Of a stretch of 64,000 nt of DNA, positions 1 to 7,973 are shown piece by piece. Position numbers and translations under genes: made by a program. The stretch's first letter is position 1, and each line of letters starts with the position of its first letter. Source of the DNA: AP-15 sp963814865 (GTDB lineage Bacteria; Pseudomonadota; Alphaproteobacteria; ATCC43930; CGMCC-115725); contig CAWFEN010000010.1 of assembly GCA_963814865.1 (NCBI GenBank), positions 372,001 through 436,000 on the forward strand. The letters are read 5' to 3'. Below the pieces are notes generated by a model. The model was not told the origin of the DNA. It saw nothing but the letters and a program-made list of their open reading frames with translations, and did not search any database.

Positions 1-1418
1 AGCAATGAGAACACCAGGAAAACCCAGAACACGCCTCGCATCACGCCGTCGGCGCCAAGCGCGGGATCGGCAAAGCCGCCCAGGTTGGCGACCGTCCCGG
101 CGAAGGCGGAAGCAACAGCCTGTGCAATCAGTTGCAATGTCGAGATGAACGCTCCCGTCAGATCGCGCTCCCTTTCCTTTGCGGATGCGATCATCAGGCT
201 TGCGAGATGCGCCCAAGCGAGCCCGACCCCCGCCCCGACCGGGACCAAGGTCGCCGCCACCAGCGCCAGTGAGCCGGTGTTCAGCGTCCATGCCGTCAGA
301 ATCAAGCCGGCCGCCTCGAGAACCGGACCGCAAACGATAAATGCCCGAGCCTTCGCGGGTCCGGCCGACGCACCCGCGAACGCCGCGAGGGTCCAGGATA
401 CGGCCACAACCGCATTCAAATATCCGCCCGCGATGGGAGCGTGGTGGCCAACTTCCGTGATCACATACGGCACGTAAAACGCGGCCGTCGTGCTGCCCGC
501 CATCAAAGCCATGACCAGCGAGACCGCGCCCAAGGTAACGCGTGGATTGAACGCTCCCGTCGGCAGCAGCCGCGAACCCCCGGCACCGGGATCTATGGTT
601 CCATCAATGCGCAGCATTGCCGCCAGCAGCACGATTCCGGCAATCATCCCGCACCCGCCGGCCAGCGCCCGACCCGACGCTCCGCCGAGCGCCATCGCCA
701 TGACCGCGACGCCGAGCAGCGCCAGGCGACCGAAACCGATCTTGGCGGCGGCTCCGGCGCGGATCGGCCTGTCACCGCGATGCGGCAGCCTGGTCCGCTC
801 GGCGATGGTCGCCACCGCCGCGGCGATCGGGACATCGATCCAGAAGGCCCAGCGCCACAGGCCCCATCCGGCAAGGATACCGCCGAGGAGCGGTCCGCTG
901 AGAGCGCCGACGCTCCAAATCCCGGACACCACCGTGATTGCCCTTGTATGCAGAGCTGCCGGAAAGACCCGTCGGATCGTCGTATAGGCGAGGGCCGTCA
1001 GCAATCCGCCGCCCAATCCCTGGAGGAACCGCCCGGCCAGGAACAGGCCAATGCCGGGTGCTGTCGCACAAGCAGCACTTCCGCCGGCAAAGAGCAGCAG
1101 GCTGATGCGGTAGGCATCGCGAAGGCCGCGGGAAACCGCCAGCGGCGCGGCGAAGGCGGCACCCCATATCGCGCCGACAAAGGCCACCGTGACGGTCCAG
1201 GCAAACAGGCGCAGGCCGCCGATTTCGGCCACCGCCGGCGGCAGCACGGTGGCAACGACCCGCAACGAAAGCGCGTGCATCAAGACGCCGCCGGTGAGCA
1301 CCACAAGCGGACCGGCATTGCCTCCGCCGAACAGGGCACCCCAACCGCCGGGGGTGTCATGATCGCCGGCAGGATCGACCGCATTGCCGGCGCCGTCACC
1401 GGGCTCATTCGGGGCCAT
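1..1418 (-). CDS. MFS transporter, DHA2/EmrB-type (3' end off the window)
   Basis: This gene runs leftwards off the window edge, so only about 472 N-terminal residues are visible and no stop is seen. The protein is a chain of hydrophobic helices with an MFS motif-A-like turn, the antiporter-type segment GRFLQGLGGG and the run SGPLLGGILAGWGLWRWAFW (DHA2/EmrB-QacA style, usually 14 helices). It would sit in the inner membrane and export drugs or metabolites using the proton gradient. I prefer ATG 1418, which has AAGGG upstream; an in-frame ATG at 1451 is the alternative. It is divergent from the LysR gene at 1529, and the 110 bp between them probably hold both promoters, so the LysR protein is a plausible regulator. 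The substrate cannot be told from sequence. Confidence 0.85.
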   Translation of the reverse strand, partial: MAPNEPGDGAGNAVDPAGDHDTPGGWGALFGGGNAGPLVVLTGGVLMHALSLRVVATVLPPAVAEIGGLRLFAWTVTVAFVGAIWGAAFAAPLAVSRGLRDAYRISLLLFAGGSAACATAPGIGLFLAGRFLQGLGGGLLTALAYTTIRRVFPAALHTRAITVVSGIWSVGALSGPLLGGILAGWGLWRWAFWIDVPIAAAVATIAERTRLPHRGDRPIRAGAAAKIGFGRLALLGVAVMAMALGGASGRALAGGCGMIAGIVLLAAMLRIDGTIDPGAGGSRLLPTGAFNPRVTLGAVSLVMALMAGSTTAAFYVPYVITEVGHHAPIAGGYLNAVVAVSWTLAAFAGASAGPAKARAFIVCGPVLEAAGLILTAWTLNTGSLALVAATLVPVGAGVGLAWAHLASLMIASAKERERDLTGAFISTLQLIAQAVASAFAGTVANLGGFADPALGADGVMRGVFWVFLVFSL

Positions 1419-1528
1419 CCGATGCCCTTTGGCTGCTGCATTTACAGCCATAATGCTAGGTTCCCAGCAGGAAGCCTGCTAATGGTCACTCCTCACTCAT
1501 GTATGAACAGAGATCATGCGAGGCGCCG

Positions 1529-2575
1529 ATGGTCAGCCCGTATCGCTCGCTTCCCCCGCTCGGAACATTACGCACCTTCGAGGCCGTTGCCCGGCATCTC
1601 TCGTTCACCCGCGCGGCGGATGAGCTCGCCCTGACCCAAAGTGCCGTCAGCCATCAGATCCGGGCGCTCGAAGAGCACCTCGGCGCGCGGCTCTTCCAGC
1701 GTCGGCATCGGGCGATCGAACTCGCCGCGGATGGGCAAACCTTGCTGGAAGGCGTGCGCGCCGGGCTCGACAGCGTGCTGTTCGCGAGCGAGCGGGTGCG
1801 CAGCCGGCGCCGGGTCGGCGTTCTTACCGTTGCAGCGCCTGCGGCCTTTGCAGTCTGGTGGCTGGTTCCGCGGCTGGGCAGGTTTGCCGCGCTCCACCCC
1901 GAGATCGAGGTTCGGATCGCCGCGATCGACGGGCGCGAGCCCGACCTTCGGCGCGACGGGATCGACGTGGCCGTGGTGAAGCGCGCAGCGCAGGGCGCCG
2001 CCGGCAATGCCGTCGCGATGCCGCTGCTGCACGAATTGGTTTTCCCCGTGTGCGCACCATCGCTGCTTGGGCAAGCGCGGTCGCTGCGCAGCCCGCGCGA
2101 TCTTCTGCCGTTCACGCTGATCGAATGCGACGAGGCGGAAACCGAGGATGCGGAGTTCGCCTGGTCGACCTGGCTCGGCAGATTTGGCTTGGAGGCCGCC
2201 GCATCATTGCGGCGCCTCAGGTTCAGCCATTTCGGCGTGGCTCTTTCCGCGGCGGTGGACGGGCTCGGCATCGCCCTTGGCCGATCGCCGATGGTCGACG
2301 CGGAGCTGGCCGCCGGGAGGCTCGTACGGCCGTTTGCCAAGCAGGTCGTTGCCAAGGCGTCGAATGTGTTCGCGCTCGCCTGGCGCGACACCGGCACAGT
2401 TCTGCAAGACCAGCGCATCGCGGCCTTTCGCGATTTCGCCTTGGACGAAGCGTGCGGCTGCGAGCTCGCGGCGGGCCCATGCGGGATGCCCGCGTCGGAG
2501 CGGGATTCGCAAACGCAAGCCGGCTGGATGGCCGGTCGCGCAGCGCGGCGCGTAATGGCCGAGAACCGGCTATAG
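1529..2575 (+). CDS. LysR-family transcriptional regulator (GcvA-like)
   Basis: This is a 348-residue LysR-type regulator. The N-terminal winged helix-turn-helix shows the family pattern (FEAVARHLSFTRAADEL, then TQSAVSHQIRALEEHLG, then LFQR), followed by an effector-binding domain that begins near residue 90 with the typical VLTVAAPAAFAVWWLVPRL strand. The spacing and the PPLGTLRTFEAVARH start resemble GcvA/AmpR-like members. ATG 1529 is preferred because GAGG sits five bases upstream; an ATG at 1499 is in frame but has no ribosome site. It is divergent from the MFS exporter and probably controls it, autoregulating through the shared promoter. The last ~40 residues after the effector domain are low in recognisable structure. 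The stop overlaps the end of the convergent DTW gene by six bases. Confidence 0.88.
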   Translation: MVSPYRSLPPLGTLRTFEAVARHLSFTRAADELALTQSAVSHQIRALEEHLGARLFQRRHRAIELAADGQTLLEGVRAGLDSVLFASERVRSRRRVGVLTVAAPAAFAVWWLVPRLGRFAALHPEIEVRIAAIDGREPDLRRDGIDVAVVKRAAQGAAGNAVAMPLLHELVFPVCAPSLLGQARSLRSPRDLLPFTLIECDEAETEDAEFAWSTWLGRFGLEAAASLRRLRFSHFGVALSAAVDGLGIALGRSPMVDAELAAGRLVRPFAKQVVAKASNVFALAWRDTGTVLQDQRIAAFRDFALDEACGCELAAGPCGMPASERDSQTQAGWMAGRAARRVMAENRL

Positions 2576-3217
2576 CGTGCTGTTGCGCTTCGTCGCGGGG
2601 CGGGGGAGGGTCTCGGCGATCAGGCGGTCGAGCGCCGCCCTTGCCGCGGCCTCGATCTCCGGCCGCGCCTCGATCCGGTGCAGCAGCAAGGCGGCGGCCT
2701 CGATCGTCGACAACGCCTCGCGGCGCGGCTCCCGCCGCAGCCGGCTGTAGCGCGACGGGTGCTGCGGGTCGAGGACGAGGCGGCGTAGCTTGAGGAGCCA
2801 CGGGTTGCGCCACCACAGCGCCTTCGCCTCGCTCCAGCTGCCGTCGAGCAGGACCGCGCCGTCGAGGCCGCGCAGCGTCGCCTCCTGGTCGGCCAGCGGC
2901 GCGCCGCGACGGTCGAGGGCGATGATCTCGCGTTGCAGGCCGAACGCCCGAGGGCGCGCCGAGCCGAGATGGAGCACCGCCCAGCGCCGCGGGTCGGCCG
3001 GCCGGCCGAATGCCCGCGGCAGATTCGGCCAGGACAGCCCGACCACCAGCCTGGCCTGCCGCAGCAGGCCGCAAGTCAACGCCGCCGTCGCCAGCGTCTC
3101 CTTGTTCTCGCGCGGATGCTGCAGGATCAGCACGAAGAGCCGGTTGTCGATCGGCTCCGCGGACGCCATTCCCGGCACCCAAATGTTATCGACGGCAGGC
3201 TCGACCGGTGCGGTCAT
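2570..3217 (-). CDS. DTW-domain protein, tRNA-uridine aminocarboxypropyltransferase family
   Basis: A 215-residue protein of the DTW family, whose characterised members (TapT/TuaA) transfer the 3-amino-3-carboxypropyl group from S-adenosylmethionine to a uridine in tRNA. The family signature is read here as LLDGSWSEAKAL (the D-x-T/S-W core) near residue 125, followed by the RYSRLRREP stretch and LSTIEAAALLL, the two other conserved blocks. The N-terminal cysteine cluster that some family members use for zinc is absent; only one cysteine is seen near residue 69. GAGG lies nine bases before ATG 3217. It is convergent with the LysR gene, their ends overlapping by six bases, and stands divergent from galU, with which it shares no evident role. 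Confidence 0.8.
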   Translation of the reverse strand: MTAPVEPAVDNIWVPGMASAEPIDNRLFVLILQHPRENKETLATAALTCGLLRQARLVVGLSWPNLPRAFGRPADPRRWAVLHLGSARPRAFGLQREIIALDRRGAPLADQEATLRGLDGAVLLDGSWSEAKALWWRNPWLLKLRRLVLDPQHPSRYSRLRREPRREALSTIEAAALLLHRIEARPEIEAAARAALDRLIAETLPRPATKRNSTL

Positions 3218-3342
3218 GGTTATTTGCCTCGGTATCGACCGGGCCGGGACTTAATGGTCGAGTCCGGCCGTTAGTCTAGTGTCGGAATCTGGTATATGAT
3301 CGCGCGGCGTCGTCGTTGCTGCGGCATCCAACCGAGGCGTTC

Positions 3343-4215
3343 ATGCATAGACCGGTCCGCAAAGCCGTTTTCCCCGTTGCCGGGCTGGGCACCCGGTTTC
3401 TTCCGGCGACCAAGGCGATGCCGAAGGAGATGCTGCCAATCGTCGACAAGCCGCTCATTCAATACGCCGTCGAGGAGGCCAAAGCAGCCGGAATCGAGCA
3501 GTTCTTTTTTGTCACGGGCCGCGCCAAGAGTGCGATCGACGACCATTTCGACCGCGCCTTCGAGCTCGAGGCCACCCTGCGCGCGCGCGGCAAGATGGAC
3601 CTTCTTGAGGAGCTCCATTCGGGGCTGCCCGAGCCCGGGCAGATCGCCTATACGCGCCAGCAGATGCCGCTCGGCCTCGGTCATGCCGTGTGGTGCGCCC
3701 GCGCGCTCGTCGGCGACGAGCCGTTCGCCGTTTTGCTCGCCGACGATCTGATGGTCTGCGACACGCCCTGCCTCGCCCAGCTGGTCGCGGCCTATGGCGA
3801 AACCGGCGGCAACCTCGTCGCCGCGATCGAGGTGCCGCGCGCGCATACCAACCGCTATGGCGTGCTCGACATCGTCGCCGATGACGGCAGGCTGGTGCGG
3901 GCGCGCGGCGTGATCGAAAAGCCCGAGCCGGCAGTGGCGCCGTCGACCTCCACGATCGTTGGCCGCTACATCATCCAACCCGAAATCTTCGGCCATCTTG
4001 GCCGCGGCGAGGCCGGCAGCGGCGGCGAGATCCAGCTCACCGATGCGCTCGCGCGGCTGATCGACGAAGGCCAGGCCCTGCACGGGCTGCGCTTCGAGGG
4101 CAGGCGCTTCGATTGCGGCGACAAGCTCGGCTTTCTCGAAGCGACCGTCGCGCTCGGGCTGCAAAACCCGGAATTCGGGCCGGAGCTGCGCCAGATCCTG
4201 TTCTCCTACCTTTGA
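3343..4215 (+). CDS. galU: UTP-glucose-1-phosphate uridylyltransferase GalU
   Basis: GalU makes UDP-glucose from UTP and glucose-1-phosphate in the cytoplasm, feeding exopolysaccharide, lipopolysaccharide and osmoregulated glucans. The 290-residue protein is the normal family length. The nucleotide-binding loop VAGLGTRFLPATKAMPKEML opens the protein, followed by LLADDLM (the acidic metal site) near residue 140 and KPEPAVAPS and GRYI further on. ATG 3343 is chosen because GAGG stands five bases upstream; a TTG at 3316 is in frame but unsupported. The stop at 4213-4215 is five bases before the start of the phosphomannomutase gene, so the two form an operon for sugar-nucleotide supply. Confidence 0.95.
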   Translation: MHRPVRKAVFPVAGLGTRFLPATKAMPKEMLPIVDKPLIQYAVEEAKAAGIEQFFFVTGRAKSAIDDHFDRAFELEATLRARGKMDLLEELHSGLPEPGQIAYTRQQMPLGLGHAVWCARALVGDEPFAVLLADDLMVCDTPCLAQLVAAYGETGGNLVAAIEVPRAHTNRYGVLDIVADDGRLVRARGVIEKPEPAVAPSTSTIVGRYIIQPEIFGHLGRGEAGSGGEIQLTDALARLIDEGQALHGLRFEGRRFDCGDKLGFLEATVALGLQNPEFGPELRQILFSYL

Positions 4216-4220
4216 TCGGA

Positions 4221-5606
4221 ATGCAGATGCCGCATCGCTTCGACCCGACGATCCTGCGCGAATACGATATCCGCGGCATCGTCGGAAAGAATTTGTCCGC
4301 CGCCGACGCGCGGGCGATCGGGCAGGCCTATGCGCTGACCCTCGCCGCGGCGGGAGGGCGCCGCGTCGCCACCGCCTATGACGGGCGCCTGACCTCGCCC
4401 GAGCTCGAAGCGGCGCTCGTCGACGGCCTCGCCGCGGAGGGCGCCGATGTCGTCCGCATCGGCCGCGGGCCGACGCCGATGCTCTATTTTGCGGCGGCGA
4501 CGCTCGGGGTCGATGGCGGGATCATGGTCACCGGCTCGCACAACCCGCCCGACTACAACGGCTTCAAGCTGGTGCTGCAAGGCAAGCCGTTTTATGGCGC
4601 GGCGATCCGTGCGCTGGGCGAGACGGCGCTCGGGCTCGGTGTTCCCCAGCACGCTCGCGGCCGCGTCGAAGAGCACCCGGTCGGCGACGCGTATGTTGCG
4701 CGGCTGGCGCGCGACTATGACGGAGCGCGTCCGCTGACCGTCGCGTGGGACGTCGGCAACGGCGCCACCGGCGATGTCGTGCAGCAGCTCGTCGCATTGC
4801 TGCCGGGCCGCCACATCCTGTTGAACGCGGTGATCGACGGCACCTTCCCCGCCCATCACCCCGATCCGACAATCCCGGAAAACCTCGTCCAATTGCAGCA
4901 GGCGGTGGCGCGCGAGCACTGCGACCTCGGCATTGCCTTCGACGGCGACGGCGACCGGATCGGGGTCGTCGATGCGCGCGGACGGATCCTGTGGGGCGAC
5001 CAGCTGATGGTCGTGCTGGCGCGCGATGTGCTCGCCCGGCATCCTGGAGCGATCATCATCGCCGACGTCAAGGCGAGCCAGGTGCTGTTCGACGAGATCG
5101 CCCGCATGAAGGGCCGCCCGGTCATGGCGGCCACCGGGCACTCCTTGATCAAGGCCAAGCTCGCCGAGACCGGCGCGCCGCTCGCCGGCGAGATGAGCGG
5201 CCACATCTTCTTTGCCGACGGTTATTACGGGTTCGACGATGCGGTCTATGTCGCCGTGCGGCTGCTCGGCATTCTCGCCCGCACGCCGGAGAGCCTGGCC
5301 GAAATGACCGATCGCCTGCCCGTCGTCGTCAACACGCCCGAATTGCGGTTTCCCTGCGCCGACACGCGCAAATTCGCGGTCGTCGACGAGGTCCGCGAGC
5401 GCCTGCGCGCGGCCGGAGCCGAGATGACCGATATCGACGGGGCGCGGGTGCGCACCGCCGACGGCTGGTGGCTGCTGCGCGCCTCGAACACCCAGGACGT
5501 GCTCGTCGCCCGCGCCGAATCGGCGACCGCTTCAGGCCTCGCCCGGCTCAAGGCGGAGCTGGCGGCACAGCTCGCGGCAAGCGGCGTCGCGCTGCCGCAG
5601 GACTGA
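4221..5606 (+). CDS. Phosphomannomutase/phosphoglucomutase
   Basis: This 461-residue alpha-D-phosphohexomutase interconverts mannose- or glucose-6-phosphate and the 1-phosphate, supplying the substrate of GalU and of GDP-mannose synthesis. The family hallmarks are all visible: EYDIRGIVG at the N-terminus, the phosphoserine loop TGSHNPPDYNGFK (Ser106), the magnesium loop FDGDGDRIG near residue 240, the sugar-binding GEMSGHIFF near residue 325 and the C-terminal phosphate-binding RASNTQDVLVARAES. ATG 4221 follows galU by five bases, so the pair is cotranscribed. A short perfect hairpin follows the stop. AlgC/ManB/CpsG-type enzymes of this family are usually bifunctional, and sequence alone does not settle which hexose is preferred. 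Confidence 0.93.
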   Translation: MQMPHRFDPTILREYDIRGIVGKNLSAADARAIGQAYALTLAAAGGRRVATAYDGRLTSPELEAALVDGLAAEGADVVRIGRGPTPMLYFAAATLGVDGGIMVTGSHNPPDYNGFKLVLQGKPFYGAAIRALGETALGLGVPQHARGRVEEHPVGDAYVARLARDYDGARPLTVAWDVGNGATGDVVQQLVALLPGRHILLNAVIDGTFPAHHPDPTIPENLVQLQQAVAREHCDLGIAFDGDGDRIGVVDARGRILWGDQLMVVLARDVLARHPGAIIIADVKASQVLFDEIARMKGRPVMAATGHSLIKAKLAETGAPLAGEMSGHIFFADGYYGFDDAVYVAVRLLGILARTPESLAEMTDRLPVVVNTPELRFPCADTRKFAVVDEVRERLRAAGAEMTDIDGARVRTADGWWLLRASNTQDVLVARAESATASGLARLKAELAAQLAASGVALPQD

Positions 5607-5625
5607 GCCGCGCGAATACGCGGCT
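5606..5625. terminator. Hairpin between convergent genes
   Basis: A perfect 7-bp stem AGCCGCG / CGCGGCT with loop CGAATA begins on the last base of the mutase stop codon and lies between that gene and the convergent carboxypeptidase gene, which ends at 5641. There is no clear T-run, so it may act as a weak or bidirectional stop. Confidence 0.45.
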
Positions 5626-5640
5626 GCCCGAGGCTGCGGA

Positions 5641-7047
5641 TTAGCGGTTGGCGACTTTCAGCGCCAGCGGCGGGATCACTTCGCACTCGATCCCTTTTTT
5701 GTGGAGCGCCGCACAGGCGTTATGCGCTTCGCGCGGCGTGAAATCGGTCAGCCGCGCGCGATAGAGGCGCGCCTTGGCGGTCTTGGCCGGTGCGACGATC
5801 TGCACCGGCTTGCCCTGGGCGGCAGGCAATGCCGCGGCGGTTCGGGCAGCCTTCTGCGCCGCAGTCTCGGCATGAAAGGCGCCGAGCTGAATGCTCCAGC
5901 GATCGGCCGCGGGTGCAGCGCGCTGCGGCGGCAATGTCGCGGCCTCGGCCTTGGCGACCGGCGAGAGATGCGCCGCGAGCCGGGCCGCGGCCTTCGTCAG
6001 CAAGCCGGGCTTTGCGGGCGGCGGAGCCGGCGGCGGTGCCGCGGCGATGATGAATTGCGGCGGCGGCTCGGCGGCGGCAACCATGGCGCGCTGCGGCGCC
6101 GGTGCCGCGTGCCGGGCGGCGACCGGGATCGCAACGCCCAACTCTTCGAAACCCTGGTCGAGCAGCGCCACCATCTCGCGGTCGCGCGTGCCCGCCGATG
6201 GCCCGCCCATGATCACGCCGATCAGACGATGCCCGTCGCGCACGGCCGACGCCGCGAGATTGAACCCCGAAGCCCGGATGTATCCGGTCTTGATGCCGTC
6301 GGCGCCGGGGTACGATTCGAGCAGGTGATTGTGGTTGGCGATAATCTGCCCGCGAAAGTAGAACTCCCGCGTCGAGAAATAGCGGTATTCGCGCGGGAAG
6401 TCATGATAGAGGGCAAGCGCCAGCTGGGCCACGTCGCGAGCCGTCGTATGCTGGTCGGGATCCGGCAGGCCGGAGGCGTTGCGGTAGACCGTGTTGGCCA
6501 GTCCGAGCTGCCGGGCCTTGCGCGTCATGCGCTCGGCGAAGGCCGGCACGCTGCCCGCCTGCCCCTCGGCCAATACCGCCGCGGCGTCGTTTGCCGATCG
6601 GGTGACGATGCCGAGGATCAGATCCTGCACCGACACCGCGTCGCCCGGCTGGAGACCGAGCTTGGTCGGCGGCCGGCTCGCCGCCAGGGCCGAGACCGGG
6701 AGAAACTGGTCGAGCCGGAGCCGGCCCGTGTTCAGGTCCTCGAACGTCAGGTAAAGCGTCATCAGCTTGGTCAGCGAGGCCGGATAGGTCAGCGCATCGG
6801 CGTTCAGCTCGCTCAGAACCCGGCCGGTGTCGGCATCGAGCACGATCGATTCGCTGACCGGCGCCGGGGCGAAGCCGACTGCCGCGTTCTGAGCGTGGTG
6901 GTGCGCATGCCGCGCCGCCACGGCCGGGCCGGAGCCGAAGGCCATAAGGACGGCGACGGAGAAAATCGCACCAGCAGGAATTCGCCGCGCACGGGAACCG
7001 CCCCCGCGGGGTGCGCCGCGTTGCTTATCGTTCAGGACTGTCACCAC
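5641..7047 (-). CDS. D-alanyl-D-alanine carboxypeptidase with SPOR domain
   Basis: A class-A low-molecular-weight penicillin-binding protein that trims pentapeptides of peptidoglycan in the periplasm. The serine peptidase motifs are complete: PASLTKLM (SxxK, about residue 91), SAND (SxN) and KTGYI (KTG). A basic stretch and hydrophobic segment (AGAIFSVAVLMAFGSGPAVA) form an N-terminal signal sequence. A long Pro/Ala-rich linker leads to a C-terminal SPOR domain of about 75 residues (RWSIQLGAFHAETAAQKAA onward), which binds denuded glycan at the division site; this D,D-carboxypeptidase plus SPOR architecture is common in alphaproteobacteria. The start is taken as GTG 7047, just after a G-rich ribosome site; the reading frame stays open to a TTG at 7098 but that start looks poor. 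Length would be 468 residues. Confidence 0.9.
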   Translation of the reverse strand: MVTVLNDKQRGAPRGGGSRARRIPAGAIFSVAVLMAFGSGPAVAARHAHHHAQNAAVGFAPAPVSESIVLDADTGRVLSELNADALTYPASLTKLMTLYLTFEDLNTGRLRLDQFLPVSALAASRPPTKLGLQPGDAVSVQDLILGIVTRSANDAAAVLAEGQAGSVPAFAERMTRKARQLGLANTVYRNASGLPDPDQHTTARDVAQLALALYHDFPREYRYFSTREFYFRGQIIANHNHLLESYPGADGIKTGYIRASGFNLAASAVRDGHRLIGVIMGGPSAGTRDREMVALLDQGFEELGVAIPVAARHAAPAPQRAMVAAAEPPPQFIIAAAPPPAPPPAKPGLLTKAAARLAAHLSPVAKAEAATLPPQRAAPAADRWSIQLGAFHAETAAQKAARTAAALPAAQGKPVQIVAPAKTAKARLYRARLTDFTPREAHNACAALHKKGIECEVIPPLALKVANR

Positions 7048-7267
7048 AACCCCCCAACTTCCCCCAACGGATTGCGCAGCATCAGCGATGCCGTGCAATC
7101 GTCGCTGCGGAGATTAGGAAAAACCTCCGGCGCTGTCCACATTTAGCGCCGCCGGCCGGCGAAATCCGTCGATCGCACGACAGGCGGCGGACGGACCCGC
7201 GGGCTGCAAGCGCGCGCGAGCGCGACCTCATCACGCCGCCGCATTTTCCGCGGCCGCGCGGCTGCGT

Positions 7268-7337
7268 TTGTGCGTTGCACAATTATCCTTGCGGCGTGAC
7301 GCTCGATTGCTTATTTTTGTCGTTGTGCGATGCAAGA
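7268..7337. promoter_or_regulatory. Two TTGTGC-N3-GCA palindromes before the phasin gene
   Basis: A perfect inverted repeat TTGTGC-GTT-GCACAA lies at 7268-7282, and an imperfect second copy TTGTGC-GAT-GCAAGA at 7323-7337. They stand in the AT-richer stretch between the carboxypeptidase and phasin genes. PhaR repressors of phasin genes in alphaproteobacteria recognise TGC/GCA-type palindromes, so an autoregulated PHB-responsive operator is a reasonable guess; no phaR gene is in the window. Confidence 0.4.
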
Positions 7338-7368
7338 GGATGCACCGTTTCGGAGGCGAGGACCAGGA

Positions 7369-7926
7369 ATGGAAGCCAAGGGCAGGCGGGCGCCCCGCAT
7401 CGCGGCGACAATCGAAACCTCGGCCGCAACGGCTTTACCGATCGAAATTCCGCCGAAGGATCCGGCTGATGCGTCCGAGCCGGCGCCGATTCCCGCGGCC
7501 GAGGCAGCACCCATGGCTGTCGCGGCACCGGGCGAAGAAGCGACAACGCCCCCAGCGGCTGTGGCATCGGACGAGCGCGAGGTCCCCGATGACTTTGCTC
7601 ATTTCGGCCGCGAGGCTTTCGCGGCAGTCGCCGAATTGCAGGCGGCGCTGGCGCGCGGGCTGGAGGCGATGAGCGCCGCGATGGCGTGGCTCGCACGCTC
7701 GGGGATCGACAGCGCGGCGCGCACCGCGACCGGCATGCTCGGGATCAGGACAATAGCCGACGCGATCGAGGTCAACGCCCTTTTCGCCCGCACCAGCTTC
7801 GACAGTCTGGTGGACGGCTCGGCCAGGCTCTCCGAACTCGGCGCCAGGCTCGCCGCCGAATCGTCGCAGCCGCTCCTCGCCAGGCTGGGCGAGGGCTGGA
7901 TCAGGGCAATCCGCCCCGGCTTCTGA
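7369..7926 (+). CDS. Phasin family protein
   Basis: A 185-residue phasin, an amphipathic protein coating intracellular polyhydroxyalkanoate granules. The first ~70 residues are Ala/Pro-rich and disordered; the rest is a helical phasin domain with the typical sequence FGREAFAAVAELQAALARGL, then FDSLVDGSARLSELGARLA and the closing Q-P-L-L segment. ATG 7369 is preferred to ATG 7330 because GGAGG and AGGA stand just upstream. It is a single gene, facing the end of an ABC substrate-binding gene; the palindromes at 7268 and 7323 may control it. The Ala/Pro-rich N-terminal extension is longer than in short phasins. Confidence 0.82.
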   Translation: MEAKGRRAPRIAATIETSAATALPIEIPPKDPADASEPAPIPAAEAAPMAVAAPGEEATTPPAAVASDEREVPDDFAHFGREAFAAVAELQAALARGLEAMSAAMAWLARSGIDSAARTATGMLGIRTIADAIEVNALFARTSFDSLVDGSARLSELGARLAAESSQPLLARLGEGWIRAIRPGF

Positions 7927-7930
7927 TCTG

Positions 7931-7962
7931 CGGGCCGTGGCGGGCGGGCCGCCGCCGGCCCG
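7931..7962. terminator. GC-rich stem-loop after the phasin gene
   Basis: CGGGCC (7931-7936) pairs with GGCCCG (7957-7962), and inside it GGCGG pairs with CCGCC around a GCGGG loop. It sits between the convergent phasin and solute-binding-protein genes. No T-run follows on either strand, so the assignment is tentative. Confidence 0.35.
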
Positions 7963-7973
7963 GAAAGCACTCG

